The notes below the pieces were generated by a model. The model saw nothing but the letters and a program-made list of their open reading frames with translations, ran no database searches and was not told where the DNA came from. A program made the translations under genes and the position numbers. From JABMQB01 sp964575025 (GTDB taxonomy: Bacteria > Bacteroidota > Bacteroidia > Bacteroidales > Prolixibacteraceae), in NCBI GenBank assembly GCA_964575025.1, contig CAZNPV010000011.1, positions 26,599 to 90,598 of the forward strand: a DNA stretch of 64,000 nt, in the 5' to 3' direction. This document shows positions 18,204 to 25,798 of the stretch, in pieces. Each line of letters opens with the position of its first letter. Position 1 is the stretch's first letter.

Positions 18204-18401
18204 TCAGGATTGATCCCATTTCACCATGCCGTTGGCAATCATCTCCTGAAGTTGCTGAAGGTGAATTCGTTCAAAATGGTCAATATGCGCATCTTCCATG
18301 GCAATATGCAGGATCTCCTCATATTCTTCATGGGTGATCTTATGATTTTCAATCGCTTTTTCAATTCTCTCTCTCAGACGCCCGGAACTTTCACTGATCA
18401 T
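18204..18401 (-). CDS. Small hypothetical protein, 65 residues, charged and helical
   Basis: Starts MISESSGRLRERIEKAIEN and ends NGMVKWDQS. The sequence is amphipathic and rich in Glu, His, Ile and Lys, predicted mostly helical, with no membrane segment or cysteine. It does not match a family I can name. The composition (ERIEKAIENHKITHEEYEEILHIA-like heptad spacing) looks like a real folded or coiled-coil protein rather than a chance frame, and the complementary-strand frame over the same bases looks like its shadow. It is convergent with the permease gene and its start faces the large heptamer array. Moderately sure that it is coding. Confidence 0.55.
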   Translation of the reverse strand: MISESSGRLRERIEKAIENHKITHEEYEEILHIAMEDAHIDHFERIHLQQLQEMIANGMVKWDQS

Positions 18402-18557
18402 TTTACTTCTTGTTAAATCAGGAACGAAAATAATACAAAAACATGAGTTTCGCTTATTTTCTATGAAAATAAAGAATACACCATCAAAGAAGGTGGGGTT
18501 CTATTTAATCCATAGAATTATGAAACCCAATACAATAATTTATAAACCTTTTGGTCC

Positions 18558-18588
18558 GAAGTCCGAAATGTTTTTTCTTTTGGACTTC
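18558..18588. repeat. Hairpin at the edge of the heptamer array
   Basis: 11-base arms 18558-18568 and 18578-18588 pair with one G-T wobble, 9-base loop. Two repeat units in + orientation (GAAGTCC type, within 18552-18565) face the start of the array in - orientation, so the hairpin is a local head-to-head inversion of the repeat. Confidence 0.6.
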
Positions 18589-18846
18589 CGTCTTCGGTCT
18601 CCCATCTTCCGTCTTCGGTCTCCCATCTTCCGTCTTCGGTCTCCGGACTTTCGTCTTCCGTCTTCGGTCTCCGGACTTCCGTCTCCCGACTTCCGTCTTC
18701 CGTCTCCCGACTTCCGTCTTCGGTCTCCGGACTTCCGTCTTCGGACTTCCATCTTCCGTCTCCGGACTTCCGTCTTCGGTCTTCGGACTTCCGACTTCCG
18801 TCTTCCGACTCCCGTCTTCGGTCTCCGGACTTCCGACTTCCGTCTA
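18581..18846 (-). repeat. Heptanucleotide tandem array, 38 units, opposite orientation to the first
   Basis: From 18581 to 18846 (266 bases, 38 x 7) the + strand reads units of CSGWCTY such as CCGTCTT, CGGTCTC and CGGACTT, with a few variants (TGGACTT, CCATCTT, TCGTCTT, CCGTCTA). This is the reverse complement of the GRAGWCS unit at 13758-13876. Higher-order blocks of two or three units recur, as expected from slippage and unequal exchange. Confidence 0.9.
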
Positions 18847-18973
18847 ACGACACCATTCATATACAAGCAAAGCAAAAAATACAATCCCACGCCCATAGGA
18901 CATGGATTTCTATAATATATTAAACTATTTGCAGGATCTTCATTCTAAGAATTAATATTTGCTTATTAAACCT

Positions 18974-21391
18974 ATGAAGAAACTTGCCTTCTCTTATCTC
19001 TTTGTTAGCATCTTCTGTTGGCTTTCCGGGCAGGATCCCGGGGCCTGGGCCGAGTCAAAAAAGCCGGTTTTATATGAGAAGGTTTACCTTCACATCGACC
19101 GGGAGCTGTATTCCTGTGGTGATACCATCTGGTTTAAAGCGTACCACGTCAGTGGAATGACCCATAAATTGTTCAGGGGCTATAAAAATCTTTATGTACA
19201 GTTGGTTTCGCCCGAAGGGAAGGTTGTTGCCAGCCGGTTGGTATTATGCATTAACGGAGAATCCTTTGGAGATATAGCCATACCGGATACGCTCAGGGAT
19301 GCGCAATATACCGTAAGGGCTTACACGAAGTACCTGCAGTATTTCGGGGAAGAGAGTTTTTTTCATCAACGGATATGGATTTCGGGTTCCCGGAATTCGT
19401 CGGTTTTCGGTACGGAAGAAAAACAGAAAACAGAAGAAATCGATGTGCTATTTTTCCCGGAAGGGGGAAACCTCATAGCCAATGCAGTGAATCATGTTGC
19501 TTTTAAAGCGATCAGTAAATCAGGGAGAGGAGTTGATGTCAAGGGGCAGATTACGGATGACTCAGGAGAGGTAGTGACCGAATTTAGCACCCGGTTTATG
19601 GGAATGGGGACCTTTGTGTTCATGCCCGCCGAGGGGAAAAAGTATTATGCCAGCATTGAAAATGATCCCGCGTTTCGTTATCCGTTCATTGCCGAAGACC
19701 ATGGCATTGCTCTTCACTGCCGTGATGCCGGCAATGAGGTGTTGATTTCTTTCTCCCGGAATTTCTATCAGAAGAACATCAGCTCGTTCTATCTTGTGGC
19801 TTCACACAAAGGCGTTGTGCTTTTCTATCAGGTGATTGAGATGGATCGGTTCAGTCAGGGGTTCACGCTTCCGAAAAATCTTTTTCCCCGCGGAATTTCC
19901 AAGATATCCCTGCTTGATCCGGATTTCCAAATGGTTGCTGAACGCCTTGTTTTTATGGATGATCTTACCGAACCGCTGGAATTTGATTTGAATAAGGATG
20001 AATTTAGAACCCGCGAAAAAGTAGAGCTTTCGGTAAAAACAAAGCTGGATAAGGGGGATACCCTTCAATCCACGCTGTCGGTGTCGGTTGTGAATGAGAG
20101 TTACCTGAGTTCAGACGGGAACAACCTGACGATGGAAAGTTTTCTGTTGATTGATTCAGACTTGAAAGGACCCATAGAATCGCCTGCCCGGTATTTTACC
20201 GATGAGGAGTACATCACTTCTCAGGAAAAACTGGATCTGCTGATGATGGTCCAGGGCTGGCGCAGCTATTACTGGGATGATATCGCCATACGGGCACCGG
20301 AAGACAGAGCAGACTGGGCCGATGCCGGATTGACCCTAGAAGGATCTGTAAAACGCTTGTTTCGTGATAAACCGGTCGTTGGAGGAAAAATAGTCCTTGG
20401 CCCTTTTTCCCGGAATTTGCTGTTTGAGGAAACCAAAACCGATAAAAACGGAAGGTTTAAATTTGACCGTCTCTTTCTGCGGGATTGCGCTGAGATTATG
20501 ATCAATTCCAAAAATGAACGCAACCGGGCAAATACGGAGATCATCCCCGATCCGTTATTTGCTCCTGATTCGGTAGCCCCGGCGGATTCCCTGAACAAAA
20601 TACTTCCTGATATTGACGTTCCCCTGAAATTCAATCGGGAAAACTACGACCGGCAAAGGACCGAGAGGGAATTTAATCCGGAGGAAGGGAATATCCTGCT
20701 GGAGGAAGTAGATGTATACGGACGGAAACCGGAAAAGGATGACGGCCATTACAGGCTCTATGCCGAGGCGGATAACACTTTGACTATCAATGAGGATGAC
20801 TATTTCTATGACGATATTTTTGATTACCTGACAGGAAGGGTCGGGGGGGTCGTTGTTACCGGACAGGAAATATCGATCCGGGGAGGGGGCCAACCCCTTT
20901 TCTTACTGGATGGTGTGATTGTGGAAAGTGCTTTCATGGACATGATTTATAACATCAACATGCGGGATATCGATAAGATTGAAGTATTAAAAAGCATGGC
21001 TTCCGCGTCTGTGTATGGTTCAAGGGGAGGCGACGGGGTAGTTGCAATCTATACCCGCCATGGGGATAATACTTCCGAATATGAACGCTATGTGAAAGGC
21101 CGGATCGTTTTGCAGGTTAACGGTTTTCAGCGGCCCAATGCGTTCTATTCACCAACGTATACCCTGGAAAATATGGATAGCGAAAAACCAGATAAACGGC
21201 CTACGCTATACTGGAATCCTTTGATGGAGGTTTCAGAAGGAACGGCTGAAACACAATTCTTCACCGGGGATAACCTGGCGTATTACCGGATCTTCGTTGA
21301 AGGAATCAGCAAAAACGGAAAAATCTGCTCCGGAGAAAAACGGATTAGTGTTACTCAATTCCGTTCGGAACAGACTGATTTGCAAAAGTAA
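18974..21391 (+). CDS. Exported protein with macroglobulin-like N-part and TonB-receptor plug domain
   Basis: An 805-residue protein from ATG 18974; the frame also has a TTG five codons earlier, but MKKLAFSYLFVSIFCWLSG is a proper signal peptide. The N-terminal ~100 residues (YEKVYLHIDRELYSCGDTIWFKAY) resemble an MG2-type alpha-2-macroglobulin domain, followed by beta-rich domains. Near residues 600-700 comes a TonB-dependent receptor plug: EEVDVYGRK, YLTGRVGGVVVTGQEISIRGGG, LLDGV and DIDKIEVLKSMASASVYGSRGGDGVVAIYT. Only ~120 residues follow, so there is no beta-barrel. Such plug-only proteins are frequent in Bacteroidota and may dock on an outer-membrane partner or be cell-surface receptors. 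Partner and ligand are unknown. A hairpin follows the stop codon. Confidence 0.78.
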   Translation: MKKLAFSYLFVSIFCWLSGQDPGAWAESKKPVLYEKVYLHIDRELYSCGDTIWFKAYHVSGMTHKLFRGYKNLYVQLVSPEGKVVASRLVLCINGESFGDIAIPDTLRDAQYTVRAYTKYLQYFGEESFFHQRIWISGSRNSSVFGTEEKQKTEEIDVLFFPEGGNLIANAVNHVAFKAISKSGRGVDVKGQITDDSGEVVTEFSTRFMGMGTFVFMPAEGKKYYASIENDPAFRYPFIAEDHGIALHCRDAGNEVLISFSRNFYQKNISSFYLVASHKGVVLFYQVIEMDRFSQGFTLPKNLFPRGISKISLLDPDFQMVAERLVFMDDLTEPLEFDLNKDEFRTREKVELSVKTKLDKGDTLQSTLSVSVVNESYLSSDGNNLTMESFLLIDSDLKGPIESPARYFTDEEYITSQEKLDLLMMVQGWRSYYWDDIAIRAPEDRADWADAGLTLEGSVKRLFRDKPVVGGKIVLGPFSRNLLFEETKTDKNGRFKFDRLFLRDCAEIMINSKNERNRANTEIIPDPLFAPDSVAPADSLNKILPDIDVPLKFNRENYDRQRTEREFNPEEGNILLEEVDVYGRKPEKDDGHYRLYAEADNTLTINEDDYFYDDIFDYLTGRVGGVVVTGQEISIRGGGQPLFLLDGVIVESAFMDMIYNINMRDIDKIEVLKSMASASVYGSRGGDGVVAIYTRHGDNTSEYERYVKGRIVLQVNGFQRPNAFYSPTYTLENMDSEKPDKRPTLYWNPLMEVSEGTAETQFFTGDNLAYYRIFVEGISKNGKICSGEKRISVTQFRSEQTDLQK

Positions 21392-21392
21392 G

Positions 21393-21419
21393 AAAGGCGT
21401 CTCCTGAGAAAACGCCTTT
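21393..21419. terminator. Hairpin between convergent plug-protein and gcvH genes
   Basis: Perfect 8-bp stem AAAGGCGT (21393-21400) / ACGCCTTT (21412-21419), 11-base loop. The arms themselves start with AAA and end with TTT, so it can work as a compact bidirectional terminator for both genes. Confidence 0.6.
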
Positions 21420-21424
21420 GGGTA

Positions 21425-21805
21425 TTAAGCCTCCAGCATTTTTTTGTATGCTTCGGGTGTAAGCAACTCATCCAGTTCAGCGGGATTGCTCATTTTTACT
21501 TTAACCATCCAGCCTTTCCCAAATGGGTCTTTATTGATCAGTTCAGGCTCCTCAGCCAGTATTTCATTTATTTCAATCACTTTGCCACTTACCGGCATAA
21601 AAAGGTCAGAAACAGTTTTTACAGCTTCCACAGTCCCGAATGTTTCTCCCTTGTCAAGGGTCTCTCCTTCGGTTTCAAGTTCTATAAAAACCACATCCCC
21701 CAGTTCGCCCTGAGCAAAGTCTGTAATTCCTACCGTGACAACATTGCCTTCTACACTGGCCCATTCATGGTCTTCAGTATACTTCAGGTTATTCGGAATA
21801 TTCAT
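21425..21805 (-). CDS. gcvH: Glycine cleavage system H protein
   Basis: A 126-residue lipoyl carrier that shuttles the aminomethyl group between the P, T and L proteins. The lipoylated lysine is Lys63 in GTVEAVKTVSDLFMP, with the standard spacing to the surrounding hammerhead fold; TEDHEWASVEG at the N-terminus and DPFGKGWMVKVKM near the C-terminus are family signatures. Full normal length. Genes gcvP and gcvT are not in the window, so it is an orphan locus, which is usual for Bacteroidota. A 100-base upstream region holds a large palindrome and a -7 promoter element. Confidence 0.95.
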   Translation of the reverse strand: MNIPNNLKYTEDHEWASVEGNVVTVGITDFAQGELGDVVFIELETEGETLDKGETFGTVEAVKTVSDLFMPVSGKVIEINEILAEEPELINKDPFGKGWMVKVKMSNPAELDELLTPEAYKKMLEA

Positions 21806-21837
21806 TCTTTTAAATTTTTATTTATTAAGGTAACTCA

Positions 21838-21884
21838 TGAAACCTGCCCGGATTCCGATGGCTATCGGGACGGGGCTTGTTTCA
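21838..21884. repeat. 47-base interrupted palindrome upstream of gcvH
   Basis: Three nested perfect stems share one centre: TGAAAC/GTTTCA (21838-21843 with 21879-21884), GCCC/GGGC (21846-21849 with 21873-21876) and CCGAT/ATCGG (21855-21859 with 21864-21868) around a 4-base loop. It lies in the predicted 5' leader of gcvH. No T-run follows in either direction, so it does not look like a terminator; it could be a REP-like element or a leader structure. Confidence 0.6.
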
Positions 21885-21910
21885 CATGGATTTAATTTTC
21901 AGATTTGACT

Positions 21911-21918
21911 CAAATGTA
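21911..21918 (-). promoter_or_regulatory. -7 promoter element of gcvH
   Basis: Minus strand reads TACATTTG, an exact TAnnTTTG. It implies a leader of about 100 bases that includes the palindrome. No -33 TTG at the right distance. Confidence 0.4.
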
Positions 21919-22030
21919 ACAGATTTTTCTGTAACTAACCCCGATATTCATCATGGATTTGAAGGAAGCACCCGGTAATTTTTCTTATTTATGGGTTTCA
22001 TTTCGTATTATTGCAGAAATTTGAAAATGG

Positions 22031-22453
22031 ATGTTTAGCAGGAATGTGAAATCCGTAGAGGAGCTTCCGGGTGTTGCGGAAGAACTCATCCGTACCTTCC
22101 GTGAACAGAGGATCTTTGCCTTTAGCGGGGAACTGGGTGCCGGAAAAACTACCTTTATCAAGGCCCTATGTAAAGTGATTGGTTCGCAGGATTATGTTAC
22201 CAGCCCAAGCTTTGCCCTTGTGAATGAGTATAGCAGCAGAAACCGCTCTCCCGTTTTTCATTTTGATTTTTACCGGATAAAAAAGATAGAAGAAGTTTTT
22301 GATATAGGTTTTGAAGAATATATCTACAGCGGACATTACTGTTTTATTGAATGGCCGGAAATTGTTGAATCGCTGTTACCCGGGAACATCGTACAGGTGT
22401 CTGTTGAGGCTGACAGGCAGGGTATGCGGACGATTTCTGCAGCCATAAGATGA
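22031..22453 (+). CDS. tsaE: tRNA threonylcarbamoyladenosine biosynthesis ATPase TsaE
   Basis: A 140-residue P-loop protein required, with TsaB and TsaD, to make t6A37 in ANN-decoding tRNAs. The Walker A motif is GELGAGKT at residues 33-40. The family motifs follow: SPSFALVNEY, HFDFYRI and FIEWPEI. The length is normal. ATG 22031 is preferred; another ATG just upstream at 22027 is out of frame. It stands alone between divergent gcvH and a convergent GH127 gene and is followed by a hairpin with a T-rich tail. Confidence 0.93.
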   Translation: MFSRNVKSVEELPGVAEELIRTFREQRIFAFSGELGAGKTTFIKALCKVIGSQDYVTSPSFALVNEYSSRNRSPVFHFDFYRIKKIEEVFDIGFEEYIYSGHYCFIEWPEIVESLLPGNIVQVSVEADRQGMRTISAAIR

Positions 22454-22454
22454 A

Positions 22455-22498
22455 GCCGTTCCGAAAGAGCTTCGCAGGAGCGGCATTATTTATTTTTT
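22455..22498 (+). terminator. Probable terminator after tsaE
   Basis: GCCGTTCC (22455-22462) pairs with GGAGCGGC (22477-22484) with one G-T wobble, 14-base loop, followed by ATTATTTATTTTTT. It runs into the stop codon of the convergent GH127 gene. Confidence 0.6.
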
Positions 22499-24424
22499 GT
22501 TGAACCATACATTCATCTCTCCCGGTTGGCGGTGGCTCCAGGCATAGTACGGGATCAGCGTAATGCCTGAGTCAGAGGTAAGTTTGACGATTCCGTTCAG
22601 TTCATTTACAAAAACGGGTGTAAATGGTTCCTCATCAGCCACAGACAAATCAAGCACTCCTTCCGGATTGTCGGCCTGTTCAGCGCAATACACGACCGGT
22701 CCCCTTTCAACAGCTACTTTACCGGCAATCTCCTTTACATTGGTATGAGGGATGACTTTATGCACTCTCATGGGAAGGACCAGTTCGATCACATCGCCCT
22801 GTTTCCATTTTTTCACCACGGGATAGTACCCGTCAACCCTTTCAGCCTTGTGTTCCTTGCCGTTTACTGTCACCACGATTTCGTCATCATGCGTATGCAG
22901 GTAGGTATACAGGTTCCCCGGGACAGGATGGTTTTGTGCCCATCCGGGAATGCGCAGGTTAAGAGCAAAGCGGAGAGGCTTTGGGGTGTTTATTTCAAAC
23001 CGGATGATTCCTTCCCAGGGATAATCTGTAACCTGGTTGATCTGAACACTGTCATGACGGATGACCAGTTTTGATTTCCCGGAGGCGTACAGATTGGCAA
23101 AAACCTGATCTTCCTTTACGGCGTAGAGGTATCCGGGCACTGCCGGTATAAAGCGGGAAATATTCGAAGGGCAGCAGGAACAGTCGAACCAGGGTTTCCG
23201 CGTGGTTGCTCCCTGATTAAAAGGATCGTGCCCGTCAAATTCAAGGACATTGGGATAGAAAAATGTATTTCCTTCGAGTGAAATTCCCGATAACATGCCA
23301 TTGTAAAGGGTTCGTTCCAGGACATCCATGTATTTGCTTTCGCCGGTCATCAGGAACATCCGGTGATTCCAGAAAACATTGGCAATAGCAGCACAGGTCT
23401 CATTGTAGGCCCGGTTGGGGAGTTCGTAATTATTGCCAAAGGCTTCCCCTTCGTATTTCGCGCCGATGCCTCCTGTAATATATAATTTTTTATACACCAC
23501 ATTTTCCCAGATCTTTTTAATGGCTGCCAGGTATTCTTCATCGCCTGTGAGGGCAGCTATATCGGCCATGGCTGAATACATGTATAGTGCCCTGACAGCA
23601 TGTCCCACAGCTTCTTCCTGTTCAATCACCGGTTTGTGGTCCTGCCAGTAAGCGCCATTTTCCCACATACTCGGGCTGTTGTAATTCCTGATCGCTGATG
23701 TGCCCCTTTCATCCAGGAAAAACCGGGCCAGGTCAAGGTATTTTTTTTCACCGGTTACGCGGAACAGCTTAACCAATCCCAGTTCAATTTCCTGATGTCC
23801 CGGAGCATCATGCTTTTTCCCGGGGCCATATACCGACTGGATCAGTTTGGCATTTTTTAAGGCAAGTTCCAGAAAGTTTGTTTTGCCAGTGGCCTGGTAA
23901 TGTGCCACTGCAGCTTCATACAGATGTCCCACATTGTAAAGCTCATGGCTGTGCATTCTCACTTTCTCCCAGCGTTCCTGTCCTTCATATTCTGTGAGCG
24001 AGTCAGGTTTTATGGTTCGAATGGTATACAAATAGCCGTCCTCTTCCTGGGCAGCGGCTATTTTGAAAATCAGGCTGTCGAGGTAAGCATCCAGCTCCGG
24101 GTCGTACGGTTGCTGAAGAGAATATGCTGCCCCTTCCATAATTTTAAAAACATCCGAATCGTTGTATCTTTTCCCGATATGGGTGCCTTCTTTCAGGCCG
24201 CCTGCCACCTCAAAATTGGCAATCCGGTGGGTTTCCTCACATTTTTGAAAACAGTAGGGAATGGTAACTTCCGTATTGGTTTTTATCCGGCTTGACCAGA
24301 AGGAGTCTGTTAAGGTGATTTGCCTGGGGCTGACCGGCTGAAAAGGATAGTCTGTTGGCTCTGCAGGATGGCAGGATACCATCATTACAAAGCCTGTTGC
24401 AGCAAAAACAGTTGTTCTTCTCAT
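22490..24424 (-). CDS. GH127-family (DUF1680) glycoside hydrolase, lipoprotein; likely beta-L-arabinofuranosidase
   Basis: A 644-residue protein with a short lipoprotein signal (GFVMMVSCHP). It has the all-alpha barrel of DUF1680/GH127. The zinc-thiolate active site looks complete: Glu342 and Cys344 in NETCAAIAN, and Cys417-Cys418 in CSCCPSNISR. In the characterised HypBA1 from Bifidobacterium, a Glu and three Cys in the same spacing bind zinc, with one Cys as nucleophile, so the same retaining mechanism is likely. Two beta domains follow (PGWAQNHPVP, GPVVYCAEQADN). The substrate is probably an arabinofuranose-containing glycan, but GH127 relatives have other activities. No sugar-binding SusC/D pair is nearby, so it is not in a classic PUL. 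Confidence 0.87.
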   Translation of the reverse strand: MRRTTVFAATGFVMMVSCHPAEPTDYPFQPVSPRQITLTDSFWSSRIKTNTEVTIPYCFQKCEETHRIANFEVAGGLKEGTHIGKRYNDSDVFKIMEGAAYSLQQPYDPELDAYLDSLIFKIAAAQEEDGYLYTIRTIKPDSLTEYEGQERWEKVRMHSHELYNVGHLYEAAVAHYQATGKTNFLELALKNAKLIQSVYGPGKKHDAPGHQEIELGLVKLFRVTGEKKYLDLARFFLDERGTSAIRNYNSPSMWENGAYWQDHKPVIEQEEAVGHAVRALYMYSAMADIAALTGDEEYLAAIKKIWENVVYKKLYITGGIGAKYEGEAFGNNYELPNRAYNETCAAIANVFWNHRMFLMTGESKYMDVLERTLYNGMLSGISLEGNTFFYPNVLEFDGHDPFNQGATTRKPWFDCSCCPSNISRFIPAVPGYLYAVKEDQVFANLYASGKSKLVIRHDSVQINQVTDYPWEGIIRFEINTPKPLRFALNLRIPGWAQNHPVPGNLYTYLHTHDDEIVVTVNGKEHKAERVDGYYPVVKKWKQGDVIELVLPMRVHKVIPHTNVKEIAGKVAVERGPVVYCAEQADNPEGVLDLSVADEEPFTPVFVNELNGIVKLTSDSGITLIPYYAWSHRQPGEMNVWFNKK

Positions 24425-24508
24425 CTGAATATAACGTATTTATAAATGAATCATTCCTTCTTGTGGCTGCTCCTTTGAAATGAATGCTTCAACAATCCGG
24501 GATTCAGG

Positions 24509-25726
24509 TCAGAAAAGCCGGATAACCTTTTTTAATCCGCTGATGAATAAACGGATATCCTCTTCGGACGTATACATTCCCAGAGAAGCTCTCACGGTAC
24601 CCGGAATGTTAAAATGTTCCATAACAGGATCGGCACAATGATGTCCGGTACGGACAGCAATTCCCATTTTATCAAGCATCATACCCAGGTCATACGGATG
24701 AACCGATTCATGGTTAAAAGAGATTACGCCTGCTTTATGGTTCGTTTCACCATAAATTTTTATGCCTTTGATTTTTCTGAGGTCTGATTCAGCCTGGTTC
24801 AGTAGCATTTTTTCCCATTCATGAATGTTTTCCATCCCTATATCTTCAAGAAGTTTCAGGGTTTCCCCAAAGGCAATCACACTGGTTATATTGGGCGTTC
24901 CTGCTTCAAATTTAAAAGGTAATTCATTGAAGGTAGTTCCTGAAAATGACACTTCAGAGATCATCTCTCCGCCACCCTGGTAAGGAGGTATTTTTTCAAG
25001 CCACTTTTTTTTCCCGTACAAAATGCCCACCCCGTTGGGGCCGTAAGCTTTATGAGCTGAGAAAGCGTAAAAATCGGCATCCAGGTCCTGAACATCCACC
25101 CCCAGATGCTGGAACCCCTGGGCTCCATCCACAAATACAACGACATTCTTTTCATGTGCCCTGGAAATAATCTCTTTCAGGGGATTGATTGTTCCGAGAA
25201 CATTTGAAACATGAGTGATTGCAAGGATTTTGGTCCTGTCGGTTAAAAGCTCATCCAGCTTTTCGATGTGCAATTCTCCTTTCCCGTTGAAAGGCAACAT
25301 TCTGATCCATGCGTTTTTTCTTTTGGCGAGCATTTGCCAGGGCACGATATTGGAGTGGTGTTCCATTTCGGAGACGATCATTTCATCCCCTTCGGAAATA
25401 AACTGTTCCCCGAATGAAAATGCGACGAGGTTGACACTTTCGGTTGTGCCTTTGGTAAAGATCACTTCCTCGCGTGAAGGGGCATTGATCCAATTTTTTA
25501 CACGGGTTCTGACTGCTTCAAAATCCTCGGTGGTTTTGTCGGCCATATAGTGAGCGGCACGGTGTATATTTCCATAATACAAGGTATGCAGGCGCTGTTC
25601 AGCTTCCAGGACCTGAACGGGTTTTTGTGTACTTGCAGCACTATCCAGGTAAACCAGTGGGTTAGAATATACCTGCTGGTTCAGTACAGGGAAAAAGGTG
25701 CGTATTCTAGCTATTTCGTAAGACAT
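24509..25726 (-). CDS. sufS: Cysteine desulfurase SufS
   Basis: A 405-residue class V aminotransferase that removes sulfur from cysteine as a persulfide for Fe-S cluster building. The PLP lysine is Lys226 in FSAHKAYGPNG, and the persulfide cysteine is Cys364 in RTGHHCADPV; both numbers coincide with E. coli SufS. The lack of an extra loop insert and the RTGHHCA form define the SufS/CsdA group. It is the last gene of the suf operon, 72 bases after sufD. No SufE or SufU sulfur acceptor is seen within the window. Confidence 0.94.
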   Translation of the reverse strand: MSYEIARIRTFFPVLNQQVYSNPLVYLDSAASTQKPVQVLEAEQRLHTLYYGNIHRAAHYMADKTTEDFEAVRTRVKNWINAPSREEVIFTKGTTESVNLVAFSFGEQFISEGDEMIVSEMEHHSNIVPWQMLAKRKNAWIRMLPFNGKGELHIEKLDELLTDRTKILAITHVSNVLGTINPLKEIISRAHEKNVVVFVDGAQGFQHLGVDVQDLDADFYAFSAHKAYGPNGVGILYGKKKWLEKIPPYQGGGEMISEVSFSGTTFNELPFKFEAGTPNITSVIAFGETLKLLEDIGMENIHEWEKMLLNQAESDLRKIKGIKIYGETNHKAGVISFNHESVHPYDLGMMLDKMGIAVRTGHHCADPVMEHFNIPGTVRASLGMYTSEEDIRLFISGLKKVIRLF

Positions 25727-25798
25727 TTGTTTCGTTTTTTCTGGCCCGCATAAATGTTAAAAAAAACCTTCAACAAGATAGTGTATACAGGTCAGGAT

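Larger units (their letters stand above)
18402..18973. other. 572-base divergent region dominated by the large heptamer array
   Basis: No gene. Contains AT-rich flanks, a hairpin (18558-18588), the 38-unit heptamer array (18581-18846) and about 125 bases of AT-rich sequence before the next gene. No exact TAnnTTTG was found in front of the + strand gene. Long open frames over the array on both strands are repeat artefacts. Confidence 0.7.

Noticed and set aside
13758..18846. CRISPR array
   Set aside because: Units are 7 bases, contiguous, without unique spacers, and no cas gene is present.
18463..18915. Several overlapping open frames on both strands across the heptamer array, and similar frames at 13629-14123
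   Set aside because: A 7-base unit without stops stays open in all frames; the peptides are simple RPKTEDR/FRLRSPD-type repeats, and the second set crosses the N gap.
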